64,000 nucleotides of DNA from Undaria pinnatifida (GCA_012845835.1 JABAKD010000016.1:23296573-23360572), one strand, 5' to 3'; positions 1 through 11,511 are shown, numbered from the stretch's first letter. Numbers and translations are program-made. Notes: generated by a model from the sequence alone, not told the origin.

Positions 1-1
1 A

Positions 2-319
2 CCTTGCCCCGAGAGTGGCGTCTACGAGGCAATTCGCCTGCTTGAAGCGACATTCCTCTGTCTGGTGATCGACGCTAGAGCGCGATGGCCGCTGCAGGCG
101 ACGAGAGCGATTGAAACCTACAGCTGTTTATCCCGGGATGAGGCGAACGCTGCCGAAAAATGCACCCGTGCCGTGGGGACGATGAGTCGGGGGCATGACG
201 TTGTGGCCAGGGCAGGTCTCAAAGAGAGACCCTCCTGTGGCGCCGTGTATAAGCCGAGCCGCAAGCGCGTCATGTCGTTGCTCGCGGAGGGAGCTACAGG
301 ACCATCAATGCTGAACTAG
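2..319 (+). CDS. Unrecognised ORF open at the left edge
   Basis: A reading frame of about 105 codons is open from the left window edge and stops at 319. The first ATG/GTG-type start inside it is at 65, but the frame is open before that, so it may be the end of an exon or of a decayed coding region. It has a mixed composition with short stretches such as AIRLLEATF and RDEANAAEKC. I recognise no domain. No splice acceptor or promoter decides its start. It could equally be chance. Confidence 0.2.
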   Translation, partial: PCPESGVYEAIRLLEATFLCLVIDARARWPLQATRAIETYSCLSRDEANAAEKCTRAVGTMSRGHDVVARAGLKERPSCGAVYKPSRKRVMSLLAEGATGPSMLN

Positions 320-1009
320 CCGTTGGAGTTTCCCAGCCGGATGGGAAGAGGCTGGAGCCGCGCTCAATCTTGAGTTCGTGGTTACATGCCTCGCTCATAT
401 TTGTAGTGGTAAAAGCTTTGGCGCCGCGGGAGGCTTAGCCGCCGCTTTTTTGTTTCGATTCGGGAAGGCTCGAATATGAGGGTGCGCGCCTTGCCTTATG
501 TCTGCTGCCCGCGCCCTTACTCGAAACCTGACGAATCCTGCCTACGTCATGACCTCTAAGACCTTACAGTACCACGCATGTTTTCCACTGTGTCATAAGA
601 ACCCGTTGTTTTGTTTGCGACATACGCATAGCGGGAGGTCTTCAGTCATTAATTTCTGACAACGGAAGTCACTCCACGAAAAAGTAGTTTGCGCAGGCAC
701 TCAAATACTCAATCAACACAAACGACAGCACTGATGGATATCAACACAGCAGGTAACTTGAGCAATTTCTTGTATTCTGCACTCACTCATGAAGCAATCG
801 CCGAGGCGTGGTTATTGTGACTACTAGGTGACTACGCAACAAGTCGCGATTAATCAAGAGCTGCTTGATTATAGTACAAAAAATGGGCTTGTTGGCCGCA
901 GGTGTACTTCCTGCGGTTGCAGCGTCATGCCTTCATTTCCCGTGAAGATGTGTATGAACATACCCATTCTATAAGCGCCGACTATCGTATAATGTTGCAC
1001 TTAAAGCGG
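320..1009. other. Intergenic sequence without a recognised feature
   Basis: I see no gene, RNA or strong repeat here. There is only a short GC-rich patch near 420-450 and unstructured AT-rich sequence. Confidence 0.5.
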
Positions 1010-1275
1010 TCGTGGAGTCTCGGCAGATTTTGGTGACAGAGAGTCGGACAAATCCCTTTCCTGTCGACGAGAAATCACTGTCGACTGTCTTCTTCCTGTG
1101 GAAACACCCAAGGCATGTTCATCGTATGCCTATGCTTGGTTCGCGGTCATATCTTGCACCAACCTGGCGTGAACTACACTCTGCGAAAGACAAGAAGATA
1201 ATTCGTTGCAGACATGAGTGGAACTTGGGGTATCCAAAAACCCTCATCTGGTGTCAGCGTAAGCGATAGTTTAGG
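1010..1275 (+). repeat. Diverged dispersed repeat, copy 1
   Basis: This stretch aligns along its length with 2,525-2,790. Shared blocks include AGAGTC-GACAAAT, CGAC-A-TCACTGTCGA, TTCC-GTGGAA and CCAAAACCCTCATC in the same order and orientation. An 85-codon ORF covers it, but the second copy does not preserve the frame, so I call it an old transposon remnant and not a gene. Confidence 0.55.
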
Positions 1276-2524
1276 GAACGTTCAACCAGTAGTTTCGCAA
1301 AGGTGTGCAAATACGAGCATCATACACTCGAGCGCCATTGAAATGTTACGTTCGTTGAGAAAGTGGTAGCCGTGTACAAACAGTGCGCATATACACGAAG
1401 TATTCATTGCCTGCAGTTTTGATGACCAATTTTAGTGGACATCGTTGTTTGGTATGTCAGATATTATAGACTAGAGACTCCCGGGTGCGTTAGTAATAAA
1501 CAGTTTATTGTCCAGTGTCAGAATCGTTTCATTGGACTTTGACTCGAGAGGTACGGCCCAGCACGTGAGTTGTACATCCCAAAGCAACAGATCAACGTAT
1601 GGAACACCATCTCCCAGTTATACCACTGCTGTGTTGACGTGCTGATCTGCTCATAGTCAACCGTTAGCTGAATGGCAGGAAGTGTCGTCATTACGCGGAT
1701 TCATCTATGTACTGATTTGTTTTTATTCAGCCACGATCGTTTGATGGAGTTGTGTGACCATGATCTCGCCTGTTCAGTCCACTGTGCCTTTTTCAATGCT
1801 GGAGACATGCCACCTTATCGTTAACAATGCACAAGAAATCTGTCATACTGCATCATCGGTATCGTTGCATCAACACTGTCAACAAGGCATGCAAACTCAT
1901 CTGTTCATTGTTTACGCCGACTCATCGTCATGTATATTGCACACACCGCATGCGCAATTAATTACTGCAAGTCGTTATTCAGTATATTTGTACTCATCAC
2001 AAAGTGTGTATCAAATTGGGTTAACATGCACACATCATCTACGTCGAGGGGTGTCCTGGTTATTGCGTTTTGTGCTAACGTTCGATATATGAGGTTCGTT
2101 ATCGTCAAGTACGCGGATTAGGTGTTATACACCCCTGACGAAGAACGGAAGTAGTATGACTGGTAATTTTAAAGTTTATTACTTGACAATTCAAAGTTTA
2201 TGACTTGACACCTTAGAAAAGGTATAACACGCTTAATACAAGCCCGTGGTTCTCGCTGTGCCGGGGATGGCATGATTTGCAGATGAACGGTTGGGAACAT
2301 GCATATTATCTACCACAGTACAAAAAAGTTGACACAGTACCCGTGACTTCTTAGGGAGCCTGAAAACCTGTCTCCTTTTGAATGCTCAAAGGTTGTCTTG
2401 AGTTCTCCAGCATAAAAAGGTGCTCAAATATGGGGGGGCGATGTTGGTTGCAGGTCGCAGGTACAAATTCTAACGTTGTATAAACGGTAGCCGTTCCAGG
2501 GCTGTTGAATAACGTATCTTGTTG
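1276..2524. other. AT-rich sequence without a recognised gene
   Basis: Nothing recognisable was found. A short direct repeat, TTTAAAGTTTATTACTTGACA and TTCAAAGTTTATGACTTGACA, lies at about 2,167-2,211. Overlapping ORFs of up to 112 codons at 1,754-2,121 show no motif and look like chance. Confidence 0.45.
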
Positions 2525-2790
2525 TACTAGAAGTGGTCCTGGAATCTCCGTAGAGAGTCCGACAAATCAATTTCCCATCGACAGGTCATCACTGTCGATT
2601 CTCATCTTCCCGTGGAAGCATGCCTCGTTTATCATCGAGGCACTTGTGACGTTTACCCTTGCTTGGTGCGCCATTGAACCTCGCCCCGTACTGCAAGCTT
2701 TGAAGGACAAACATAGAAGTTGTTGCAGTCGTGAGTCGAACATGTGATACCAAAACCCTCATCATTCCCGATAAATTGATACCTAAAGAT
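2525..2790 (+). repeat. Diverged dispersed repeat, copy 2
   Basis: Second copy of the repeat at 1,010-1,275, in direct orientation and about 1.5 kb away. The order of shared blocks is kept but there are many substitutions, so the duplication is old. Confidence 0.55.
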
Positions 2791-3419
2791 AGAAACGCCG
2801 GCACAAATACAATCTTATCGGTTCGGCCGCCGGCCAGCACGCGCATTTCGTGTCGACAAGCCGATATCCGTGATATTTTCGACAACAGACCCAAGGACAA
2901 CTTGGACAATTTCTCGTCAGCTAGAGCGTTGGAACCAGCATAACATCTTCGACGGCGTCATGTAAATTCAATGTTGTGTCCTTGTTCAGATAAGCGTTCG
3001 TTGGCCATGGTGTGCGCCTGTGCCATCAAGTGAGAGGCCGATCGTGAGCTGAACGTTCAGGACAAAAGCCTTTGGATGGCGGGTTCGACTACAGTCAGCG
3101 TATTGGACACACACAACTCGTGTGCTGTTGCGGACGATGCCGCAAAAAAGCGACATGTCATCAATGAATCATTGTTGTTGTAGTTTCTGTTTCAACGTAG
3201 ATGTATTATATATGCTGATGTGCTATGGTGTAATTTTCACAGTAAAGTAGTGATGCTGAAAATATTCTGTCGTCTTGTGCGCTGTGGACGATCTCTTGAG
3301 AAAGATGCGATAGAATACTGCCGTATGTAGTAGTCGTATCATAATAAATGCCATCAATAATTTCTCTTGCGATGTCATTTCCGTATCGAAACTGGTAAAT
3401 GGTATTCAGATAATATTGA
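2791..3419. other. No recognised feature
   Basis: Unstructured sequence between two old repeats. I see no gene, RNA or clear repeat. Confidence 0.45.
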
Positions 3420-3765
3420 CAGCAACCAACGTGTGACCGTCTGTGTGCGTTCTTTATATTCTAACATACCTGGTAGGTGTTTGACGTGCTGCGATGGCAT
3501 TTTCGTGTCATAATTGGAAAAATGGTACGAAATAGGTAGGACTGGCAGTAGACAAACCTTGTGGCCGTCTGTGTGTGTTCTTCATGTTGAACTGACACCC
3601 ACCCATGGCATGTACATCCAACACAACCACTCAGGGTCCGTTCCGATGTCTCCTCCTGAGAGACGAACTATGTGGTTACACATCACAAAACAGAGGAAAA
3701 CGTCGCAAAGACAGTGGTAAGGGGACTTGGCCATGCCATGCCAAACGCAATGCCTATACGAAGCA
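3420..3765 (+). repeat. Degraded repeat also present near 36.1 kb
   Basis: Blocks such as GTCTGTGTGTGTTCTTCA, CACAACCA-TCAG-GTCC, GAGACGA-CTATGTGGT and GTCGCAAA-AC recur in the same order at 36,110-36,310, inside the first long gap of the MULE-like gene. A local duplication of GTGRCCGTCTGTGTG occurs at about 3,435 and 3,560. Confidence 0.5.
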
Positions 3766-3935
3766 TGAAGGCAGCAAGGAGGCGTATGCAAGTATATACC
3801 ACACACCCAGTGACAACATTTTTGTCTCTAAAAGACTTATCATCTGTCGTGGTTTACTCAAGTGATGTAGTGTCCTCCAGTGGCGTGGTATAGAGCGTAC
3901 CGCCGTTATAAATCGGTTGGCGGTTTTGAAGTTGT

Positions 3936-4364
3936 TGTAGATATTCTGGTGAATACCCTTGACCCTATGATGAGAGGCTGTGTCCCTCGTCGTTGTTCGA
4001 GAGTGGCGACACTGCGAGCGGGGAACTGAGAAATAGAAGATACTTCGGTGCAGTGGGGACGATGAAGTGATGTTACAGACAAGGCGCTTGAGAAGCCAAC
4101 ACGCAGTTATAAACCACAGATGATGCAGGAGTCCAGACGGTGGCAACAACTTCTCCGAGAAGCTAGGACAGTCAGGATTCCATGACGATCCAGAGAGGTC
4201 AGCAACGAGTGAGGTAGCAGGTCCTACGACGAGAGAACTCTACAGCAGTAATTCCTCCTCCATACGTTACATTCCAACCGACACATACACGATCTATGAT
4301 ACACATGAGAGCGATGCTATTGAATATTGACTACTTCAGAACATGCGCCAACATTTCCACAACA
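3936..4364 (-). repeat. Copia 1 3' LTR
   Basis: The minus strand starts TGTTGTGGAAATGTTGG directly after the polypurine tract. The block containing AGAAGATACTTCGGTGCAGTG, GATCCAGAGAGGTCAGCAA and GTTACATTCCAACCGACACATA on the plus strand is repeated at 14,216-14,606. Length is about 429 bp, slightly longer than the other LTR because of small indels. Confidence 0.85.
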
Positions 4365-4375
4365 CTCCCCCTTAA
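4365..4375 (-). other. Polypurine tract of Copia 1
   Basis: The minus strand reads TTAAGGGGGAG immediately before the LTR start TGTTG. This is the expected plus-strand priming site of an LTR retrotransposon and fixes the LTR boundary. Confidence 0.8.
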
Positions 4376-4729
4376 TGAAAGTTGCTGTGAAAATGAACAG
4401 AAAACAAGTTTAACTACAAGGTGATAGTCAGTTAACCAGACCAAGGAAATAATTCGATTCTCGACCCAAAAAATACAAAGCAGATGTTACGTTATACCTT
4501 CATACGTGTTAGTACTACAGTGCTAGAGCTTACGTACAAGTATGTGCTTTCGATACTGCCATTCTTATTGCACAAACCAAATCGCGATTTCGTCCAATCC
4601 TACATAGCTCAATAAGCCAGCGATGATGCACAGCCGAATGTCGACTACTGAAATATAATATACTGATTCACACAAACAACAGAGAGATTCACATACACAA
4701 AAACATATAACACTTGTTGTAGATGTTGT
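4376..4729. other. Non-coding tail of Copia 1 between RNase H and polypurine tract
   Basis: No ORF or motif is visible. Its position fits the 3' untranslated region of the element. Confidence 0.6.
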
Positions 4730-6214
4730 TCACGAGTTTTTGATTTTGTGCAGTAGTTGTTGAAGACGGTTCTTGTTTAGGTGCTTGGTCTTGACGTTCG
4801 CCAAGTCGATTTGCGTTGAAACGTAGTGGGTGGCGGCCGTCTTCTGCTTGACCAGTCCACGGATGTAGAAGAACCTCACACCGATGCGTTTGGTGCGACA
4901 ACTGTATGCACGGTTTCTGATGACGTAAAGTGCGGCCGTGTTGTCTATTTTCAACGGCACTGCTTTGAAGTCCTCATTAAACAGTAGTTCAGCCATCATG
5001 TTCGAACAGAATACCATTTCTTTCATGGCTAGCGCCGGTGACACCAGCTCAACCTTCATCTTGGAATTGAGGTCAGGCTCTGAATTCCTGACTAGAAGCT
5101 CACCGGAGCCCCGGACAACGTCATGATGTACCACGAAGTCGACTTGCCGTTGCCGGGCTTGTTGCCTCAGTTAGAGTCCGAGAAGGCTGCGAGTTTAATG
5201 TCTTTTTTCTTGTAAACGATGGTGACATATGTGGTTCCAGCCAGATAACGCAGAAAATTCTTAGCCGGCCCCTGGCGTATCGTTACAGGTTTCAACATAG
5301 CACGAGCGAGACGACCCGTAGCGTACATGATGTCGTGCCTTAGAACTTGAGCGAGATACATGACCGAGCCGGTGATGGCCTGGTACCGTTGGGTCTCTTT
5401 TTCATTGAGCAGCGTGTCTTCCCGTTGTTTCGTGGAAAGCACGGAACGGTAGCCTGGAGTACTATCGGGGTTGTAGTTCGCCATGCCAAACCGATTCAAG
5501 ATCTACATGGTGTATTTCTCCTGGCTCATAGTCAGCGTATTTTTCTCACGGTCTCGCGTAACCTGCATGCTCAACACGAGCGATACGTCACCCATGTCCT
5601 TCATCTTCAACTTGTCCACCTGCTTCCTCTTGATCATCCCGATCATCGATGATGAGAATGTCGTCCACGTAAAGTGTGAAGATGATGATGGTTCCGCTGT
5701 GCTGGTAGATGTACATGCAGGTGTTGGACTTGAGCGGTTCCAGTCCGATCGCGATCAGAACAGAATATGTGGTATAAAACCAGTTCCCGGGGCTTTGTGC
5801 CAGCCCGTAGATACTCGTCCCTAGTATAAACGCTAAGGGGCCTACATCCTTGTCCTGAGTCTTGAAACCAGGCTGCTCTTCCACGAACACCTCCTCCTCG
5901 ATGTCCGCGTACAAAAATGCAATTTGCACACCCATCTGCTGTGCTTCCCGGCCGACATGCGCTGCATTCGCAAGCACCATCCGTATTATCTGTAGCCGGC
6001 AGAGTGGAGCGAAGGTGCTGCCGCAGTCTCGTCCTGGGATCTGATTCCAGCCTTGAACAACTAGGCGCGCCTTGCGGTTGTTGTCAGGCTTGAGCTTGGT
6101 GACCCATTTGGATTTGGAAACCCTATGTCGTGGCGAAACGTTCAGCGTGGAACCAGCTTGAAGACCAGGAGGTCTTGCAAACACTTGGTCTCCTTGTTGA
6201 AGGCAGCATTCCAC
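4730..6214 (-). pseudogene. pol: Copia 1 reverse transcriptase and RNase H remnant
   Basis: Three minus-strand frames together give the Copia RT and RNase H. At 6,214-5,588 are KARLVVQGWNQ, FAPLCRLQIIRMVLANAA, IAFLYADIEEEVFVEEQPGF, SIYGLAQSPGNWF and the LYVDDILI box. At 5,499-5,167 are YQAITGSVMYLAQVLRHDI and AKNFLRYLAGT. At 5,134-4,730 the RNase H part has KIDNTAALYVIRNRAYS and HYVSTQIDLAN. The enzyme would copy element RNA to DNA and remove the RNA strand. It is dead: there are frameshifts between the three parts, a stop near 5,166, and the first catalytic Asp of the RT core, normally in an MDV-AFL motif, reads Gly (QMGVQIAFL). YVDD is intact. Confidence 0.9.
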
Positions 6215-6950
6215 AGCTCAGCATCAGGCATATCAGTACCTTCCTGGAACGTCCTCGGAACGCTAGGTTGCACGGTCATTACGACGTACACATACTCTGG
6301 GAAACACATACTCTGGGAATCATGGGAAATCGTCCTCGTGAGCGATGTCCAATAACTCCCTCTTCGCGAGTAGTGCGAGTCCGAGATATTGTAGTTCGTT
6401 GAGGGTCCTGGCGTTAGGCGCGTTGGCAACCGTGTGCAGGACGTTGCGACCTAGTACCACTTCCACCACCGCGATGCAGCACCTCCGTGAGATGCAGCAC
6501 GTCCGCCACGTGATGCAGCACATCAGCTAGATGAAGAACGTCCACCACGCGAAGTTGAACCGGACGGCGCGTGGCCAGAAATACCAGACGGTGCCGATCC
6601 CGACGGCTGAGAATTAGGAGCCGGAGAAACCTCACCTGGTCCTGAGGGGTAACCCCCCCAGGCAAAGCAGGAATTTCCCCTGCAGGAGAAGCAGGGCTCT
6701 CTCCCCCAAGAGAAGCACCCGATGGGCTTTGAGCAGGTGGGATCGACTTGGCACGACTGATTCCTAGGTCACGGTCAGTAGTTTCACGAATGTGCTCGAG
6801 AAGCTCACGTATAGAGGGGTCTCCAATGCCTAGGTCGGAAAAACGTGAACTGAGGTCTTCGTTGAAAGTATGGTTTGCCACGTCTCGTAACATGTCATCG
6901 TAGTCGTGATACGTCAACTCTCTCTCGTCAAACCCATTCACCACGTCCGA
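6215..6950 (-). pseudogene. Copia 1 linker between integrase and RT
   Basis: A minus-strand frame of 176 codons (6,944-6,414) includes FNEDLSSRFSDLGIGDPSI and a proline/serine-rich stretch. Such low-complexity linkers commonly join integrase and RT in Copia polyproteins. A short His/Leu-rich repeat, CTGATGTGCTGCATC-like, at 6,475-6,540 shifts the frame. No catalytic motif is expected here. Confidence 0.6.
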
Positions 6951-7911
6951 CTACGGCATGGCCGAAGGCGCCTTGATGAAGATGACGATCCTGCTCTCGC
7001 GTACACGTTTGGTCATCGGATTGTAGATGCGAAACGAATAGCTGCCCATGCTGTACCCCACAATGGGTTCTTCCCAGGCACGATGCTCCAGGTTGTTGAC
7101 GTGGCTTGCTACGTGCACGAACGCCCTTGCCTCTCGATCGCCCGAAGGTATCCATTGCACCCTTGCCTTAAAGAGCCTTACACGGCGTCTCGTTGGGTAT
7201 TGCCGCGTGTGGTAGTCCGGTTGCTCAGGTAAACAGCAGTTTGCATCAGCTCCCCCCACCGAAACTTCGGTAGACCAGAGTCGGCAGGAAAACAGCGCAC
7301 CATGTTAGCAAGCGTTCGTCCTGCACGCTCGTTTGCGCTGATCTGCTGACATGAGTTCGAAGAAGCAAACGCAAACGTGGTGCCGATGTCGAGGCAGTAA
7401 TGCCGCATTTCGGCACTCGTGAACTCCGTACCTTTGTCCGCCTCAAGCTTTACCGGGCGGTTACCGGAAGAAATCGGCCACCGTTGTTGTACAACGCGAT
7501 AGATTCGATGGTATGCAGCTTGCCACTCAAGAGGAAGGCCTCCTTCCACTTGGTACATTGGTCGACGAACGTGGCGACCTAGCCGTAACCACCCACCGCT
7601 AGAGGGTTGATTGGCCTCAAGGTCTCCACGCTGACTAGCTGGGAAGTCAGTGTAACGTCGTCATACGTTGCCATTTTCGGGTGATCTTGCTGCGGACTTA
7701 CCCCGAGAGGACACGTACCGCACGCCTCCATTTCTTCCGTGTACTCGATACCGTTGGCAGGTACGTTGCGGAGAACATCCATGGTCCTGCGGTTGATGTG
7801 TCCCATCCGTCGGTGCCACAGGTCTACAGACGTAGCCTGCATGACTACACCACCGGTTGGTGACGTCAAGGTCAAGAGAGTTGTCAACGCGGTGTCTAAG
7901 CTCCACGTCAA
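6951..7911 (-). pseudogene. pol: Copia 1 integrase remnant
   Basis: The pre-integrase zinc finger is at 7,911-7,600, with LWHRRMGHINRRTMDVL followed by ACGTC (H-x3-H and C-x2-C). The catalytic core follows: FVDQCTKW near 7,560 (first Asp, in another frame), LEADKGTEFTSAEMRHYC near 7,430 (second Asp) and NERAGRTL near 7,325 (Glu). A distal segment, SYSFRIYNPMTKRVRES, is near 7,030. The protein would join retrotransposon DNA to the genome. The D-D-E residues can be found, but in at least three frames, with a stop after GGYG near 7,580, so it is inactive. Confidence 0.88.
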
Positions 7912-8284
7912 CGGAGCACAGTGTCTTGCCAGTAGCGGGGTCGACTCCGAGATCCTGCGTCGGCAGAACTACGTTGCCCTCCTTCTCTGACCGAGGGCTG
8001 GTCGGGTAAAACAGAGAAGCGACTCCCTTCTGCATGGCAGTGGTTGAAGAGAACAGATTGGTGCCTGGCCCTGGTATCACATTCACACTGTAGGAGACGT
8101 ACAACTTGTTACCTACGTCGTCGGTGACGGTGCCCTGGACAGCACCCGTTGCACCACCCTTAAGCGCGTGCCCTCTAGCTACGCTGATCAAGTGAGAAAC
8201 GCTGAGAATCATGAAGTCGCTCATAAAGTCTTGCAGCCGGGGAATTAGGAGTCGGTCGATGTAGTGGTCGGTCGCCCCGCTGTC
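7912..8284 (-). pseudogene. pol: Copia 1 protease remnant (3' part)
   Basis: On the minus strand, just downstream of the inserted element, the frame reads DSGATDHYIDRLLIPRLQDF and continues as SVSHLISVARG and NLFSSTTAMQKGV up to about 7,860. DSGA is the active-site motif of the Copia aspartic protease that cuts the polyprotein. The codons just before it, encoding W-M-V-D, lie across the insertion at 11,856-11,870. The insertion therefore cuts the protease at its catalytic Asp. Confidence 0.85.
8281..8284. repeat. Target-site duplication TGTC (left)
   Basis: TGTC here and at 11,852-11,855 flank the insert. Deleting one copy restores the expected protease codons. Confidence 0.7.
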
Positions 8285-8487
8285 TTGTTCTAAATAACCA
8301 ACAAAAGATATGTTTGCGAATCCGATAATTGACTCTCACCGATTTCGTAACTGGGACCTCCGGAGCTCTCTCCTATCGCCCCGCACTACCGTAATACTCA
8401 GAGGCAAACTATCGTAACCATTCACGTCTCCAGCGCGAACGCTCGCAATACGTTATTTTCTTATTTTCCCGGAAAAAGCGGAAATGT

Positions 8488-8560
8488 AAAGTCGGTGGGA
8501 CTCGAACCCACGACATATCTTGTGTTGGTTATATAGCATTACCCACTGGCCCACGTAGTC
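8488..8560 (-). ncRNA. tRNA-like Pol III promoter block in the left inverted end
   Basis: The minus strand carries an A-box-like GTGGGCCAGTGGGTAATGC and, about 27 bases on, GTGGGTTCGAGTCCCAC. The latter is a perfect T-stem/loop with a consensus B box. The acceptor halves do not pair and the anticodon arm is poor, so this is a tRNA-derived sequence and not a tRNA gene. Confidence 0.55.
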
Positions 8561-8594
8561 AGTGACTACATGGGCCAGTGGGTAATGCTATATA
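8530..8594. repeat. 65-bp near-perfect palindrome containing the A box
   Basis: The arms 8,530-8,560 and 8,564-8,594 are inverted copies around three bases with about one mismatch, including GCATTACCCACTGGCCCA and its complement. The two A boxes therefore face each other, and cruciform formation is possible. Confidence 0.75.
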
Positions 8595-8719
8595 TTGGTT
8601 TTGGGCATCAGCGAACTGGGTCCAACGCATGCCCGTAGACTAAGTGTCTTAGGTGGAGTGAGGAGCGGTAGTAAGAATGACTTGCGCTGCTCGATAACCT
8701 GTTCCCGACCGTCGGTATA

Positions 8720-9334
8720 CTGAACAATCTTCGGGCCGCGTCTCCTCTGTACCAGGTGTGTGCGGAATTATATTTGTCGTTTTCAAGCAAGCGGTTGCGT
8801 TGACATATACTACCTGGCTTGCTGTAAAGGACAGGAACACCACTCAGCGATCATCTACTACGCGCTAGGGCATGTTTTCATGAGCACCACTAACAAGATC
8901 ACCAGACATGGACGCGACATCTACAGCACCACAACATCTTCGACGACAGTGGGGAGAAAACAGGGCGTATAATCGTACACTAGATAAAATCAATTTGAAG
9001 GAGTACAGACAGTTATGTTAACACTGCGGTAGACCACACTACCAACCTATTACGCAGGGTATTTCGTGCCTCTGGCCGTTTGCATGATCGCCTGACAACC
9101 TCTACCAAACGCGGTAGCATATACATGCCTAACGAAGTAAAGTCACCCTCGCGTTCAATAGTGGTGACATCGCATGTCCACGTCACCCCGATTGGTGTGG
9201 TTGTAATTTGTATCTCTGTCTTAGAGTTGGTATTTCAGAGCCCCCCATGGGCACGGTAAAAAACATAGGCGTACAATCGTATATGTGAGACAATAATGAT
9301 GTGAAAAGGAGATACAGACAGATATGCTAAAAAT
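8720..9334 (+). repeat. Arm module of the composite repeat (copy A)
   Basis: Closely matches 25,757-26,350 in direct orientation and 28,010-28,712 inverted. Shared blocks include AAGCAAGCGGTTGCGTTGAC, GGCATGTTTTCATGAGCACC and GAGCCCC-CAT-GGCACGGTAA. No ORF is conserved among the copies. Confidence 0.75.
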
Positions 9335-9744
9335 GCGGTAAAAACAGATTTTTCTGATAAATGGGAACGGAGCCTAAAATGAGAACGGAAGTTTTTTTTT
9401 AGAAGGCAAACCAATTATGTACAACTCAGAAAAAAAAAATGACAGTCCTGTCGGGCTGTACAGCAGCCTTCGAATGTGCTATCGCTCAGGCTGGAAGTCC
9501 TCGGCATCGCCTCGGTAGCCAGCATCTAGAGAAATCACCATAGAGCCAGCGTATATCGCATTTTTCGCCTACCCGAAGGCATGAGATGGAGCATGACCGT
9601 TCTGACGAGCTCCTCTCACAGGGCTGGCCAAGGGGTTTCGCAGGATCATTTCGGTTCTCTGATACACCACATGGTTCTGGAGATAACGCTTGGTTATCAT
9701 TTTAGGCTCCGTTCCCATTTTTCTGAAAACTCTGTGAAAACCGC
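9335..9744. mobile_element. MITE nested in the 3.57-kb element
   Basis: GGGAACGGAGCCTAAAATGA at 9,363-9,382 is repeated exactly in inverted form at 9,697-9,716. The symmetry continues outward imperfectly to about 9,335 and 9,744. The corresponding sequence is missing from the sister copy near 26,360, which shows a recent insertion. It is about 360-410 bp with no coding capacity. Confidence 0.75.
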
Positions 9745-10330
9745 ACTACCAACTTATTACGTAAAAATTCCGTACATACCGTCTGCATGATCGCCTCCCA
9801 ACTTATGCCAAGCGAAGTATGACTAACGAAGTGGCGTAATTGAGCGCGTGTACACTAAGCGTTCTTTTCAAAACAATAACGATTCGCATCTCTCCCTGTC
9901 GTTCCCAATGTCGGTGACAATGCATGACCACATCACCTCGCCTGTTGTATTTGGCAATATGCATCTCTTTCTTGTAATTAGCGATGTCAGAAAATAATGG
10001 TATCTACATGACTGTACCTATCGAGTGAAATATTCTATCTTTCGATCCATATACAATAACAAATTATGAAGCTTTTGACACGTTGTTTACTACACATAAG
10101 AACTGGGTTGCATATTACATGTAACATCAAACCTTCTAGAAAAATAAACATTACCAGGCGGGTGATACAAAGAGGTGCAATCTTGCTGCAACCGTTAGAT
10201 TCGTTCCCTTCAAGGGTTTATAGTTTCCGCGCACATATTGAAATGCTCGCCCCCCACCCCCCTCCCCGCCAATCCCTCTTGTTCAAGCGCACCACCTGAA
10301 ATCAAAATCTGCCAAAGTAGTAAACACTAC
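9745..10330 (+). repeat. Arm module of the composite repeat, continued
   Basis: Continues the match to 26,380-26,800: CCGTCTGCATGATCGCCTCC, GAAGTATGACTAA, AAGCGTTC-TTTCAAAACA, then the box TATAGTTTCCGCGCACA at about 10,219 and a C-rich tail. Confidence 0.7.
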
Positions 10331-11257
10331 CAGCCAGCTAATAGCATCACATTATCGATCTAGCCATCCATGCCGTAGCTCCAACTCATCCCCCCCCCCC
10401 CCCCCCCTTTGTTCCCTGCCCAGTTCGTTCAAACGCCCTACTTACAATCGAAATCGGCCTCAGTAATAAACACTTCTAAGCAATTGATATCACGTCATTT
10501 TATTTCTAGCCATTCATGACGTTGCTTTCATTAATCCCCCCTCTCCCCCTCCATTGCCCCTCCTTCCGCACGATCGGCTAGACCCAGCGCCGTGCGTATA
10601 GCAAGCCCTTACAAATATGATTAATACGCGCGATCGGAGGATTACACAAAATGTTGCGAACATCAGTGTCGACCAAATCCGTGATTTTAATATTATGTGT
10701 GACCTAAACCTCTTGAAAACCCCTCCCCCCCCCCCCCCCCCCCCTCCCCTTCTTTTTTTTTTATTTTTCCTCGGTTTCTCTTGCTTAAACGCCCCACTTA
10801 CTATCGAAATCCGCCAGAGTAATAAACACTTCTACGCCCTGGATATCGCCTGGTTATTGCTTCAGAGCCGTCCATGCCGCTGCTGCAATTCCCACCCATC
10901 CCCGCCCCCAACGCCCCCTCCTTCCCCACAACCCGCACCATCGCCTAGACCTGGCATCACGCGTATAGCAAACCCCTACATCTATGCGACCTAAAGCCCT
11001 CCCCCCCCGCCCCCGGCCCCCCCCCGCCACATCCCCCCCCCCTCCCTCACAAGAAGTATTTATAGTTTCCACGCACAAATAGACCTGCCCCACCCGTTCC
11101 CTCCCCCCCCTCCCCGCCTCCCGCCCCCCCTTTGATCAAAATCAGGCCCCCACGTTCTTAAAAACTCCGCCCTCCCCTCACCGGATATTCGACTTACAGG
11201 ATTCACTTGGTAAACTGATGCATTTCCTTCCACAGCTGTCACATTTTGTCCCCCTCA
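10331..11257 (+). repeat. C-run modules of the composite repeat
   Basis: Contains C runs at about 10,390, 10,725, 10,995 and 11,030. They are separated by units with TTCAAACGCCC, AATAAACACTTCTA, GATATCAC and CCATCCATG-CG, which recur at 24.9-25.2, 32.8-33.3 and (inverted) 26.8-27.3 kb. The box variant TATAGTTTCCACGCACA is at about 11,059. Proline-rich ORFs here are products of the C runs. Confidence 0.7.
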
Positions 11258-11475
11258 GAAACGGGTTTTATAGTTTCCGCGCACAGACTGCCTATCAACA
11301 CCCTGTTGACCCTGATAGCTACACTGTAGTTGCAAGGGGAGTCGCCGACCTATACCCTTAATGAGGACACACAACCCGTAATACGCGCGATCGGAGTATC
11401 ACACACAGCTTGCAAAGATGAATTTCGACGAAATCTTCGATCTCACAGCTGGAGTGTATTTCTATTTTTAAAATA
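11258..11475 (+). repeat. Terminal module T, copy 1
   Basis: A ~215-bp unit beginning GAAACGGGTTTTATAG and containing CACCCTGTTGACCCTGATAG, GGGGAGTCGCCGACCTATA, ACGCGCGATCGGAGTATCAC and ending CACAGCTGGAGTGTATTT. Closely related copies lie at 25,536, 28,731, 31,468, 33,584, 33,763 and, inverted, 34,302. Confidence 0.8.
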
Positions 11476-11511
11476 TAACCAACAAAAGATAAATCGTGGG
11501 TTCGAGTCCGT

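Noticed and set aside
2589..2909. 106-codon minus-strand ORF
   Set aside because: It lies across an old dispersed repeat and is not conserved in the copy at 1,010-1,275.
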